This document shows, piece by piece, positions 1 to 6,350 of a stretch of DNA of 6,350 nucleotides (positions are counted from its first letter, which is position 1; each line of letters starts with the position of its first letter). The position numbers were made by a program, and so were the translations under genes. This stretch comes from Alphaproteobacteria bacterium MarineAlpha6_Bin2. Lineage in GTDB: Bacteria > Pseudomonadota > Alphaproteobacteria > GCA-002720895. The notes under the pieces were generated by a model. It ran no database searches and was not told where the DNA came from. It saw only the letters and a list, made by a program, of their open reading frames with translations. The stretch lies in the NCBI GenBank assembly GCA_002937815.1, contig PTKQ01000023.1, positions 1 through 6,350 on the forward strand, given 5' to 3'.

Positions 1-108
1 CAAAATTACCGGTGGATTAAAACAATTTTTAACTACTTAGTGAACAGTTGCGGGGACAGTGTATGAGTTTAACATACTTCCCTTTTAACCCTTATGGGCA
101 CCATTAAG
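1..108 (-). ncRNA. Cobalamin (B12) riboswitch, 3' part cut off by the window edge
   Basis: Read on the minus strand, this stretch carries the conserved blocks of the cobalamin riboswitch family in the right order. A GGTGCCC start (102-96) leads into a CCC/GGG hairpin (89-98), then AAAAGGGAA (86-78). A hairpin with GTATG/CATAC arms (77-61) and an AAAC-containing loop follows. Then comes the B12 box CCCCGCAACTGT (55-44). A CCACCGG block (15-9) sits where the family has its GCCACTG segment. The last conserved blocks (the GGGAAGGC and GGAGACC-type segments), the expression platform and the regulated gene would lie to the left of position 1. In this family adenosyl- or methylcobalamin binding usually lowers expression of B12 uptake or synthesis genes, or of B12-independent isoenzymes. 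The target here cannot be seen. The exact 5' end is uncertain by about 10 bases. Confidence 0.9.
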
Positions 109-114
109 TAAAAT

Positions 115-142
115 ATTTTAAAATATAAAATTTTTTATTCAA
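115..142 (-). promoter_or_regulatory. Possible promoter of the riboswitch transcript
   Basis: On the minus strand TTGAAT (142-137) and TAAAAT (120-115) are separated by 16 bases. They match the sigma-70 consensus at 4 of 6 and 5 of 6 positions. Transcription would start near 108, a few bases before the conserved GGTG of the riboswitch, which fits an RNA that begins almost directly with the aptamer. In such AT-rich sequence a match of this quality also arises by chance, so the support comes mainly from the position. Confidence 0.35.
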
Positions 143-165
143 CCTTAAAAAAAAAAAATTATAAT
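138..165 (+). promoter_or_regulatory. Possible promoter of the LOG-icd transcript
   Basis: A perfect TATAAT lies at 160-165, 8 bases before the ATG at 174. Sixteen bases upstream is only a poor -35 (TTCAAC, 138-143, 3 of 6 matches), which overlaps the proposed minus-strand -35. If this -10 is used, transcription begins at or within a base or two of the start codon. The mRNA would then be leaderless or nearly so, which agrees with the lack of a Shine-Dalgarno sequence. The A12 run (147-158) lies in the spacer. Confidence 0.3.
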
Positions 166-173
166 TAGAATTT

Positions 174-743
174 ATGATTAAATCTGTTTGTATATTTTGT
201 GGTTCATCATCCACTGAAGGAAAAAAATCTCTATTTAATAAAGAACATAAAAAAATTGCTGAAGAGATTGGAAAAGAATTAGCATTAAGAAAAATTAAAA
301 TTACCTATGGTGGAGCAAAAATCGGACTAATGGGGATAATGGCTGATAAGGCTTTAAAAGAAAAAGGACAAGTAATAGGGGTGGCTTTGAAATCTTTTAA
401 GAAATGGGGGATTTTACATAAAAATTTGACAAAGTTGCACATTGTTAATAGTTTACAAAAAAGAAAAGAGCTGATGTATAACAATTCTGATGCTTTTATC
501 GTATTGCCTGGAGGGATTGGAACCATAGATGAGGTGTTTGATGTCATTGCAACTAATATATTAACAAAAAAAAATAAACTATTGATTCTACTAAATTATA
601 AAAATTTTTGGGATACATTAATTAAATTATTAAATACAAATATTAAACAAAAGTATTCAAAAAAAGAAATTAAGAACAATATAAAGATAGCAACTTCTAT
701 AACTGCAATTTTTACTATTCTAGATAAAGAAGTTTCTAAATAA
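174..743 (+). CDS. LOG-family nucleoside 5'-monophosphate phosphoribohydrolase (TIGR00730-type)
   Basis: This 189-residue cytoplasmic protein belongs to the LOG family (long mislabelled lysine decarboxylase). Members split cytokinin riboside 5'-monophosphates, and in some bacteria AMP-like nucleotides, into free base and ribose 5-phosphate. The N-terminal strand with CGSS (residues 9-12) opens the Rossmann-like fold. The [10 protein letters not shown] segment lies at 45-54, the conserved Arg-Lys pair at 97-98 in QKRKELM, and the family signature PGGIGTIDE at 112-120, with E120 the expected catalytic acid. The length is normal for the short LOG type. The third glycine of the usual YGGG is alanine, a common variant. 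The ATG has no visible Shine-Dalgarno sequence. The stop is 2 bases before icd, so the two are probably cotranscribed. The substrate cannot be told from sequence. In a marine bacterium, salvage or clearing of modified nucleotides is as likely as cytokinin production. Confidence 0.9.
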   Translation: MIKSVCIFCGSSSTEGKKSLFNKEHKKIAEEIGKELALRKIKITYGGAKIGLMGIMADKALKEKGQVIGVALKSFKKWGILHKNLTKLHIVNSLQKRKELMYNNSDAFIVLPGGIGTIDEVFDVIATNILTKKNKLLILLNYKNFWDTLIKLLNTNIKQKYSKKEIKNNIKIATSITAIFTILDKEVSK

Positions 744-745
744 AT

Positions 746-1948
746 ATGAGTAAAATAAAAGTACAAAATCCAATAGTTGATATAAACGGAGATGAAATGA
801 CTCGTGTAATTTGGGAAATGATTAAAAAAGAATTAATCCTACCCTACTTAGACGTTGATATAAAATATTTTGATCTAAGTATTCAAAATCGAGATAAAAC
901 CGAAGATCAAATCACCATTGATGCTGCAAATGCAATTAAAAAGCATGGTATTGGAATTAAATGTGCAACTATTACCCCTGATGAAAAAAGAGTAAAAGAA
1001 TTTAATTTAAAAAAAATGTGGTTATCGCCTAATGGAACAATCAGAAACATTTTAGGAGGAACTGTTTTTAGAGAACCGATACTATGTCCTAACATTCCAC
1101 GTTTAGTTCCTAATTGGAAAAAACCTATAATCATTGGAAGACATGCTTATGGTGATCAATATAGAGCAACGGATTTTAAAATTCCAGGACCCGGAAAATT
1201 AACAATTAAATTTGAATCTGAAAATAAAGATGAAAAAATCGAACATACAGTTTTTGATTTTAAAGGTCCTGGAATTGCCATGAGTATGTATAATCTTGAT
1301 GAATCAATTAAGGGTTTTGCAAGAGCTTGTTTTAATTATGGATTAGATCTTAAATTTCCAGTCTATGTTTCTACAAAAAACACAATTCTAAAAAAATATG
1401 ATGGAAGGTTTAAAATAATTTTTGAAGAAATTTTTAATAAAGAATATAAAAAAGAATTTGATAAATATGGTCTTATTTTCGAACATAGACTAATTGATGA
1501 TATGGTAGCCTATGTATTAAAAACCGAAGGAGGGTTTTTATGGGCATGTAAAAATTATGATGGTGATGTTCAATCCGATACCATTGCTCAAGGATATGGA
1601 TCACTTGGTCTCATGAGCTCAGTACTTATAACATCAGACGGAAAAACAGTAGAAGCAGAAGCTGCACACGGAACTGTTACAAGACATTTTAGACAATATC
1701 AAGAAGGAAAAAATACATCAACAAATCCAATTGCTTCTATTTTTGCTTGGTCTAAAGGTTTATATTACAGAGGAAAATTTGATAATAATAATGAACTACA
1801 AAAATTTAGCAAAAAATTAGAAAAGACATGTATCGATATTGTTGCTTCTGGTCTAATGACAAAGGATTTGGCATTACTTGTCGGAAATAAGACTAAATGG
1901 ATAAATACCAAAGATTTTATAAAAAACGTAAAAGATAGATTAAATTAA
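746..1948 (+). CDS. icd: NADP-dependent isocitrate dehydrogenase, dimeric eukaryote-like type
   Basis: Isocitrate dehydrogenase converts isocitrate and NADP+ to 2-oxoglutarate, CO2 and NADPH in the cytoplasmic TCA cycle. The 400-residue protein is collinear with human IDH1 (TIGR00127 type), not with the E. coli Icd type. Visible substrate residues include SPNGTIR (94-100), R109, and R132 with Y139 in [11 protein letters not shown]211 lies in STKNT. Metal-binding aspartates are D251 (RLIDD), D274 and D278 (YDGDVQSD). The NADP-binding segment AAHGTVTRH spans 306-314, where R313 and H314 match the pair that selects NADP over NAD in human IDH1. Length and all key residues look intact. The start ATG follows the LOG stop after 2 bases without a clear Shine-Dalgarno sequence, so translation may be coupled to the upstream gene. 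It converges on alaS. No dedicated regulatory site is visible. Confidence 0.97.
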   Translation: MSKIKVQNPIVDINGDEMTRVIWEMIKKELILPYLDVDIKYFDLSIQNRDKTEDQITIDAANAIKKHGIGIKCATITPDEKRVKEFNLKKMWLSPNGTIRNILGGTVFREPILCPNIPRLVPNWKKPIIIGRHAYGDQYRATDFKIPGPGKLTIKFESENKDEKIEHTVFDFKGPGIAMSMYNLDESIKGFARACFNYGLDLKFPVYVSTKNTILKKYDGRFKIIFEEIFNKEYKKEFDKYGLIFEHRLIDDMVAYVLKTEGGFLWACKNYDGDVQSDTIAQGYGSLGLMSSVLITSDGKTVEAEAAHGTVTRHFRQYQEGKNTSTNPIASIFAWSKGLYYRGKFDNNNELQKFSKKLEKTCIDIVASGLMTKDLALLVGNKTKWINTKDFIKNVKDRLN

Positions 1949-1961
1949 GAATAATTTTTAA

Positions 1962-1981
1962 AAAATAGCATATGTTATTTT
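1962..1981. terminator. Weak hairpin between convergent icd and alaS, possible two-way terminator
   Basis: The 45-base gap between the two stop codons contains an inverted repeat with AAAATAGC and GTTATTTT arms around an ATAT loop. The stem is 8 pairs, one of them G-U when read on the plus strand. On the minus strand (the alaS direction) the 3' arm runs into TTTTTT before a short A stretch, giving a terminator-like tail. On the plus strand only the T4 within the stem is present. The stem is almost all A-U and would be weak. Its placement between convergent genes is the main argument. Confidence 0.4.
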
Positions 1982-1993
1982 AGCAAAAAAAAA

Positions 1994-4585
1994 TTACGAG
2001 TTTCTTATCAAATCTAAAATAGAGTCATACACTTCTGATATCTTGTTTATATTAGAACCGCCTCCTGCTCTAGCAAAATCCACTCTGCCACCTCCCCCAC
2101 TAGCTCCCAAAATTTCAGCTGATTTTTTTGTTATGTCTATTGCGTTAATCCTTGATGTGATGTCTTTGGTAACACCTGCAACGATTGAAATACTTTTGTT
2201 ATATTCACTAAAATAAACAATAACGCCACTTTGTAATTCTCTCTTTGATTTATCAACTAATTCCGGTAAATCTTTTGAAGGAAAATCTAATATAGTTCTA
2301 AAATAATATTTTGTAGAATTTTCAACGCCTTCTTTTATAATATTCTTTTTCTCATCATTTAGTGAACTAACTTTCTTCTTTTCTTCTAACTCTTCTTGGA
2401 TTTTTTTATTTTCTTTTTCTTTTTCTTTAATCTGAAATAGTTTTTTTTCTTCTTCAGAAAAGTTTAATAAATCTTTACCACTTAATGCTTCAATTCTTCT
2501 TATTCCTGCTGCAACTGAAGATTGTTTGATTATTTTTAAATCTTTTATGTCTCCTGTTTTTTCAACATGAGTACCGCCACAAAGTTCCATAGAAAAAAAT
2601 TTGGAATTTTCTTTACCCATACTAACCACTCGTACTTCATCTTCGTATTTCTCACCAAATAAAGCTATTGCATCTGCTTCAACTGCTTGTTTGTAAGGCA
2701 TTACTGTAATATGAACTGATTCATTTTGTTTTATAATTTTATTTACAATATTCTCAATATTTTTTATTTCATCATCATTAATAGGCTTGGTATGGCTAAA
2801 ATCAAAACGTAATCTGCCAGATGCGACTAATGATCCTTTTTGGGTCACATGATCTCCTAATACTTTTCTTAAGGAAGCATGTAATAAATGGGTTGCGGAA
2901 TGATATGCTGTTATTGATTCTCTTTTTTTTACATCAACTGCCATTTTTATTGTATCCCCTTTACGTAAATTTCCACTAGACATTTTTCCATAGTGTAAGT
3001 AAAAGTTGTTAAAAATTTTTTGTGTATCTGACACTTGGAAAATATTTTTATCACTAGATAAAATTCCAGTATCTCCCACCTGTCCTCCAGATTCACCATA
3101 AAATGGTGTTTGATTAACAATTATTATCGCCTCGTCACCTTTTACAATTTGATTTAATGAATTTTTATTTTTTATAATTTCTAATATTTTACTTTCAGCA
3201 TTTGTCGTTTGATATCCAATAAAGTCTGTTTTGCCATGTTGGTCAAAAAGTTTAAACCATAGTTCATCGGTTTTAAAATCTCCTGATCCTTTCCAAGATA
3301 ACCTAGCGCGTTTCTTTTGGACTTCCATATTTTTATTAAATGATTTTGTATCAACTGAAATTTTTTTACTTTTTAAAATATCCTCAGTTAAATCTAAAGG
3401 AAAACCAAATGTATCATAAAGTTTGAAAGCAATGTCTCCAGAAAATTTATTTCCTTTATTTTTGTCAATTTCTTTATTTAATAATTTCAGCCCTTTATCG
3501 ATTGTTTCTTTAAATTTTATTTCTTCATTTTTTAAAGTTTCAATAATTAAAGACTTCGCTCTAATTAATTCTGGATAAAATTTTGACATATCCTGAATTA
3601 TTATTGGTGCAAGTTGATAAAAAATAGCATCCCGACAACCAAGATTATGAGCATGGCGCATACCTCTTCTCATTAGTCTTCTTAAAACATATCCTCTACC
3701 ATCATTGGAAGGTAATACTCCATCACTAATTAAATGGACTGATGATCTTAAATGATCCGCAATTATCCTATGTGATAAGTCATTATTTTTATCTAGTGGT
3801 TTTCCAGATAATTTTACTGATTGTTTAATTATTCTTTCAAATAAATCAGTTTTATAATTATCATGAGTTCCTTGTAGAACTGCAGTTATTCTTTCTAAGC
3901 CCATACCAGTATCAACACATGGTTTCGGCAATTTCGTTCTTTTACTTTTTGAAATCTGATCAAACTCCATAAAAACAAGATTCCAAACTTCAACAAATCT
4001 ATCACCCGAAATTCCTTTTTTTAAAATCGAACCATCAAATTTATCACCATAGTCATAAAAGATTTCTGTGCATGGTCCGCATGGCCCAGTTTCTCCAACT
4101 GACCAAAAATTATCTCCAGTCCCTAAACGAATAATTTTATCATCTTTAAATCCAGTAATCTTCTTCCATATTAATAATGAATCTTGATCATCATCGTAGA
4201 TTGTGATTAATAATTTTTTTTTGTTTACTTTATATTCCTTTATTAATAAATTCCATGCTAGTTCAATCGCCTGTTCTTTAAAATAATCACCAAAAGAAAA
4301 ATTTCCTAACATTTCAAAAAATGTATGGTGTCTGTAAGTGTGTCCAACATTTTCTAAATCGTTGTGTTTACCCCCTGCTCTAACACATTTTTGAATCGTT
4401 ACTGCTTTTTTAATTTTTGATTTCTCAATTCCGGTAAAAATATTTTTAAATTGTACCATCCCAGAATTTGTAAACATTAGTGTAGGATCGTTTATTGGAA
4501 CTAAAGAACTCGAAGGAATAATTTTGTGATTATTTTTTTGAAAAAAATCCACAAATTTTTTTCTTATTAAAATGCTTGGATCCAT
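1994..4585 (-). CDS. alaS: Alanyl-tRNA synthetase
   Basis: This class II synthetase charges tRNA-Ala with alanine and clears mischarged Ser- or Gly-tRNA-Ala. At 863 residues it is full length (E. coli 876). The catalytic domain begins SSSLVPINDPTLMFTNSGM (25-43). It has motif 2 around RHHTFFEMLGNFSFGDYF (85-102) and motif 3 GMGLER (227-232). The editing domain carries the zinc-site residues H562 and H566 (HSATH) and C669 and H673 (CGGTH). A charged coiled-coil stretch (about 710-745) leads to the C-Ala domain with its glycine-rich GGGGRVDFARAGGG end (830-843). The N-terminus lines up with E. coli AlaRS. An in-frame TAA stands 9 bases upstream of the ATG, so no longer start is possible. The gene is 49 bases downstream of recA with no recX between. 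Its start codon lies inside a long hairpin (4573-4609), described separately. Confidence 0.98.
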   Translation of the reverse strand: MDPSILIRKKFVDFFQKNNHKIIPSSSLVPINDPTLMFTNSGMVQFKNIFTGIEKSKIKKAVTIQKCVRAGGKHNDLENVGHTYRHHTFFEMLGNFSFGDYFKEQAIELAWNLLIKEYKVNKKKLLITIYDDDQDSLLIWKKITGFKDDKIIRLGTGDNFWSVGETGPCGPCTEIFYDYGDKFDGSILKKGISGDRFVEVWNLVFMEFDQISKSKRTKLPKPCVDTGMGLERITAVLQGTHDNYKTDLFERIIKQSVKLSGKPLDKNNDLSHRIIADHLRSSVHLISDGVLPSNDGRGYVLRRLMRRGMRHAHNLGCRDAIFYQLAPIIIQDMSKFYPELIRAKSLIIETLKNEEIKFKETIDKGLKLLNKEIDKNKGNKFSGDIAFKLYDTFGFPLDLTEDILKSKKISVDTKSFNKNMEVQKKRARLSWKGSGDFKTDELWFKLFDQHGKTDFIGYQTTNAESKILEIIKNKNSLNQIVKGDEAIIIVNQTPFYGESGGQVGDTGILSSDKNIFQVSDTQKIFNNFYLHYGKMSSGNLRKGDTIKMAVDVKKRESITAYHSATHLLHASLRKVLGDHVTQKGSLVASGRLRFDFSHTKPINDDEIKNIENIVNKIIKQNESVHITVMPYKQAVEADAIALFGEKYEDEVRVVSMGKENSKFFSMELCGGTHVEKTGDIKDLKIIKQSSVAAGIRRIEALSGKDLLNFSEEEKKLFQIKEKEKENKKIQEELEEKKKVSSLNDEKKNIIKEGVENSTKYYFRTILDFPSKDLPELVDKSKRELQSGVIVYFSEYNKSISIVAGVTKDITSRINAIDITKKSAEILGASGGGGRVDFARAGGGSNINKISEVYDSILDLIRNS

Positions 4586-4609
4586 ATCTTTTTAAGAATG
4601 GACCAAGCA
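4573..4609 (-). promoter_or_regulatory. Hairpin enclosing the alaS start codon
   Basis: In the minus-strand transcript the 5' arm (4609-4594) pairs with the 3' arm (4590-4573). Outermost is a U-A pair, then GCUUGG with CCAAGC. A bulged U (4580) separates these from UCCAU with AUGGA. A bulged U (4586) separates those from UCUU with AAGA, around an AAA loop. That makes 16 pairs interrupted by two single-base bulges. The alaS AUG (4585-4583) and the A/G-rich bases just before it are in the 3' arm, so folding would hide the ribosome entry site. AUUUU follows the stem, so partial transcription termination is another possible role. Pairing is seen directly; any regulatory function is inference. Confidence 0.55.
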
Positions 4610-4633
4610 AATTTAATAAGCAATAATAAATTT
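4609..4633 (-). other. Short AT-only inverted repeat after the recA stop
   Basis: Directly after the recA stop codon the transcript can pair AAAUUUA (4633-4627) with UAAAUUU (4615-4609), leaving an 11-base loop. The stem contains no G-C pair and is weak. It sits next to the alaS start hairpin and competes with it only for the outermost pair, so the recA-alaS gap is nearly all potential secondary structure. It may act only as an mRNA 3' end or processing spacer, or have no role. Confidence 0.3.
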
Positions 4634-4634
4634 T

Positions 4635-5756
4635 TTATTCTTTTTTAGGTGTGCCTTCTTCATTATTGGTAGTTTCTGCAATCTTTTTTTTACCTTCCAT
4701 CATTTTTTCAGTAACTATACCTCCAGCTTCAAGAATTGATTTATGTATACTAGATGCAATGTCCTTTTGCTCATAAAGAAACTTTTTTGCGTTTTCTTTG
4801 CCTTGACCAATTCTTTCACCATTAAATGAGTACCAAGTGCCGGACTTTTCTACGATACCTGCTTCTTCACCTAAGTCTATTAATTCTCCAAGTTTTGATA
4901 TTCCTCTTCCATACATAATATCAAATTCAACTACTCTAAAAGGTGGGGCGAGTTTATTTTTAACAACTTTAACGCGTGTTTGATTTCCTACGATTTGATC
5001 CTTATTTTTAATCGCACCAATTCTACGAATATCAAGTCTAACAGAAGAATAAAATTTAAGCGCATTCCCACCAGATGTAGTCTCAGGATTTCCAAACATT
5101 ATCCCTATCTTCATTCTTATTTGATTAATAAATATAACGATACACTTGGAACGAGAAATACAAGAGGTTAGTTTACGTAGTGCTTGACTCATTAATCTTG
5201 CTTGTAAACCCATATGAGAATCTCCCATATCACCTTCTAATTCGGCTTTTGGAACAAGTGCTGCAACGCTATCTATAACTAATACATCTACAGCATTAGA
5301 TCTGACCAAAGTTTCGGTTATTTCTAGTGCTTGTTCTCCGGAATCTGGTTGTGAAATTAACAAACTGTCTATATCAACTCCAAGTTTTTTTGCATAAGAA
5401 GGATCTAATGCATGTTCTGCATCGATAAATGCACATGTGCCACCTTTTTTTTGAGATTCTGCAATTGCATGAATTCCAAGTGTTGTTTTACCTGAACTTT
5501 CAGGGCCATAAATTTCTACTACTCTACCGCGTGGAAGTCCTCCAATACCTAATGCTATGTCAAGTCCAATTGATCCAGTCGAAATCACATCAACATCAAT
5601 ATTTTGTTTATCATCGCCCAATCTCATAATTGAACCTTTTCCATAACTTTGTTCAATTTGAGAAAGCGCTGTATCAAGTGACTGTGATTTAGCTTTTATA
5701 TCTTTTTCGTTTTGTTGCATAGTGCCATTGATTGTTTTTAATACTGGTTTTTTCAT
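4635..5756 (-). CDS. recA: Recombinase RecA
   Basis: RecA forms ATP-dependent filaments on single-stranded DNA, drives strand exchange and serves as the SOS co-protease. The 373-residue protein has Walker [10 protein letters not shown] (84-92), Walker B VLVIDS (158-163), and the L2 loop segment [16 protein letters not shown] (221-236). It also has the invariant N-terminal GKGSIMRLG (39-47) and an acidic-basic, low-complexity C-terminal tail. The ATG at 5756 is chosen because GGAG (5766-5763) sits 6 bases before it. An in-frame TTG at 5768 overlaps that GGAG and is unlikely to be used. Even so, the N-terminus is about 16 residues longer than in E. coli, so internal ATGs such as residue 13 remain possible. 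It lies between dksA upstream and alaS downstream on the same strand. A 159-base spacer suggests its own promoter. No SOS box was found. Confidence 0.97.
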   Translation of the reverse strand: MKKPVLKTINGTMQQNEKDIKAKSQSLDTALSQIEQSYGKGSIMRLGDDKQNIDVDVISTGSIGLDIALGIGGLPRGRVVEIYGPESSGKTTLGIHAIAESQKKGGTCAFIDAEHALDPSYAKKLGVDIDSLLISQPDSGEQALEITETLVRSNAVDVLVIDSVAALVPKAELEGDMGDSHMGLQARLMSQALRKLTSCISRSKCIVIFINQIRMKIGIMFGNPETTSGGNALKFYSSVRLDIRRIGAIKNKDQIVGNQTRVKVVKNKLAPPFRVVEFDIMYGRGISKLGELIDLGEEAGIVEKSGTWYSFNGERIGQGKENAKKFLYEQKDIASSIHKSILEAGGIVTEKMMEGKKKIAETTNNEEGTPKKE

Positions 5757-5762
5757 TCTAAA

Positions 5763-5766
5763 CTCC
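5763..5766 (-). promoter_or_regulatory. Ribosome binding site that fixes the recA start
   Basis: GGAG on the minus strand lies 6 bases before the ATG at 5756. It is the only clear Shine-Dalgarno core in front of a gene in this window. It overlaps the alternative in-frame TTG (5768-5766), which has no comparable site of its own, so the ATG is the better start. Confidence 0.75.
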
Positions 5767-5787
5767 AATCAAAATTAATTAATAAAT

Positions 5788-5793
5788 ATTATA
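5788..5793 (-). promoter_or_regulatory. Possible -10 element of a recA promoter
   Basis: A perfect TATAAT on the minus strand lies 31 bases before the recA ATG and would give a leader of about 25 bases. No good -35 is found at 16-18 bases upstream. The nearest TTGA-type hexamer, TTGAGA, is 30 bases away. The surroundings are almost pure A and T, so this is a weak call. Confidence 0.3.
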
Positions 5794-5854
5794 TATGAAT
5801 ATATGTACTACTTTTGTTCTTTTTCTCAAGTAAAAAAAAAATGAAAATGCTATT

Positions 5855-5870
5855 AAATAAAAGGTTATTT
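5855..5870 (-). terminator. Weak hairpin after dksA, doubtful terminator
   Basis: In the dksA-recA spacer the minus strand has AAATAA and TTATTT arms around a CCTT loop. The stem is 6 pairs, all A-T, and a T10 run (5841-5832) follows 13 bases later. The stem is too weak and the T run too distant for a classical intrinsic terminator. They are nevertheless the only such elements between dksA and recA, so some end of transcription here is possible. Confidence 0.2.
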
Positions 5871-5915
5871 GTAAATTGTAAAAATAAACGAATCGAATTG
5901 AATATAAAAACTAAA

Positions 5916-6335
5916 TTAATCTTTAATAAGATCCTCACGTTCTTCATGCATTTCCTGAGCTTCTATACTTAATGTCGCTATAGGACGCGCTTCTAATCGT
6001 TTAATGCTTATTGGTTTTCCAGTAACCTCACAAAAGCCATATGTGTTGTTATTTATACGTTTTAGAGCTTCATTAATCTTAGAAATTAATTTTCTTTCTC
6101 TATCCCTTGTACGAAGTTCAATAGATTTTTCAGTTTCGGCAGAGGCAATATCAGCAAAATCGCCTGACACTTCTTTATCCTGTTTTAAATTGACAATAGT
6201 TTGGTTAGATTCTTTAAGAAGTATTTCTTTCCAATTAATTAGTTTTTGTCTAAAATATTCCTTTTGTTTAGCATTCATGAAAGGTTCTTTTGAGGTTGGT
6301 TTGTATTTTAGTAAAATTTTAATTCTTTTTTTCAT
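5916..6335 (-). CDS. dksA: DksA-type RNA polymerase-binding transcription factor, single-cysteine form
   Basis: DksA enters the secondary channel of RNA polymerase and, with ppGpp, lowers stable-RNA and raises amino-acid promoter activity. The 139-residue protein has the MNAKQKEYFRQKL start of the family core (20-32) and two coiled-coil helices around the tip motif DxxDxA (D59, D62, A64). It also has the hallmark ELRTRDRERKLISKI (73-87) and LEARPIA (114-120). Of the four zinc cysteines in E. coli DksA only C102 remains; the others are T105, S123 and A126. This pattern is typical of alphaproteobacterial DksA proteins, which work without the full zinc site. The ATG at 6335 gives the usual short N-terminal tail ending YKPTSKEPFMN, so it is preferred over the ATG at 6278. 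No Shine-Dalgarno sequence is visible in the 15 bases upstream before the window ends. recA follows on the same strand after 159 bases. Confidence 0.93.
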   Translation of the reverse strand: MKKRIKILLKYKPTSKEPFMNAKQKEYFRQKLINWKEILLKESNQTIVNLKQDKEVSGDFADIASAETEKSIELRTRDRERKLISKINEALKRINNNTYGFCEVTGKPISIKRLEARPIATLSIEAQEMHEEREDLIKD

Positions 6336-6350
6336 TAAATTAAATTAAAT
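6334..6350. repeat. Short tandem repeat (period 5) at the dksA start
   Basis: ATTAA is repeated three times plus two bases up to the end of the window, overlapping the dksA start codon on the other strand. It fills the place where a ribosome binding site would be expected. It may continue beyond the edge. Given the base composition it is probably simple-sequence drift. Confidence 0.5.

Noticed and set aside
147..158. A12 run, considered as the T tract of a minus-strand terminator
   Set aside because: It lies in a divergent spacer where no minus-strand gene ends, and no GC-containing stem precedes it. It is better explained as promoter spacer sequence.
4573..4609. The alaS-start hairpin considered as a tRNA-Ala acceptor mimic
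   Set aside because: The stem has no G-U pair at the third position from its end and no tRNA-like acceptor sequence, so mimicry of the AlaRS identity element is not supported.
4980..5171. Plus-strand open frame opposite recA
   Set aside because: It lies wholly within the RecA coding region in antisense, has no ribosome binding site and no recognisable protein features.
5757..5768. recA start at an in-frame TTG (5768), adding four residues
   Set aside because: The TTG overlaps the GGAG that is well placed for the ATG at 5756 and has no ribosome binding site of its own.
5808..5826. GAGAAAAAGAAC on the minus strand, considered as an SOS (LexA) box
   Set aside because: Only one GAAC half-site is present; the second half-site at the required spacing is missing.
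6004..6348. Plus-strand open frame of 114 codons opposite dksA
   Set aside because: It mirrors the conserved DksA coding sequence and its hydrophobic, Ser/Leu/Phe-rich product is what antisense of a Lys/Glu-rich gene gives.
1..6350. Mobile elements, CRISPR arrays, tRNA or rRNA genes, and defence or toxin genes
   Set aside because: No long terminal repeats, spaced direct repeats, cloverleaf sequences or matching protein motifs were seen; the window is filled by five intact housekeeping genes.

Overview
The window looks like a piece of the chromosome of a very AT-rich, streamlined alphaproteobacterium, most likely of the SAR11 (Pelagibacterales) type. This rests on the low GC content of both genes and spacers, short intergenic gaps, Lys/Asn/Ile-rich proteins, an alphaproteobacterial single-cysteine DksA, and the recA-alaS-icd neighbourhood familiar in alphaproteobacteria. 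The taxonomic call is an inference from sequence style; no database search was possible.

Layout from left to right. Positions 1 to about 108 hold most of a cobalamin (vitamin B12) riboswitch read on the minus strand. Its 3' part and the gene it controls lie beyond the left edge. A short AT-only spacer (about 103-173) probably carries two divergent promoters, one for the riboswitch transcript and one for the plus-strand genes. Next come two plus-strand genes only 2 bases apart: a LOG-family nucleotide phosphoribohydrolase (174-743) and an NADP-dependent isocitrate dehydrogenase of the eukaryote-like dimeric type, icd (746-1948). After a 45-base convergent spacer with a weak two-way hairpin, three minus-strand genes follow, in transcription order dksA (6335-5916), recA (5756-4635) and alaS (4585-1994).

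The genes are housekeeping functions: central carbon metabolism and NADPH supply (icd), nucleotide or cytokinin-type monophosphate hydrolysis (LOG), tRNA-Ala charging (alaS), homologous recombination (recA) and stringent-response control of RNA polymerase (dksA). No mobile element, CRISPR array, tRNA, rRNA or defence system is visible. I found no convincing undescribed multi-gene system.

The two points most worth following are regulatory. One is the B12 riboswitch at the left edge. The other is a long hairpin that holds the alaS start codon in its 3' arm, which could make alaS translation or recA-alaS readthrough conditional. Smaller points are the recA start choice (ATG with a clear GGAG rather than an upstream TTG), the absence of any recognisable SOS box in front of recA, and the loss of three of the four zinc cysteines in DksA.
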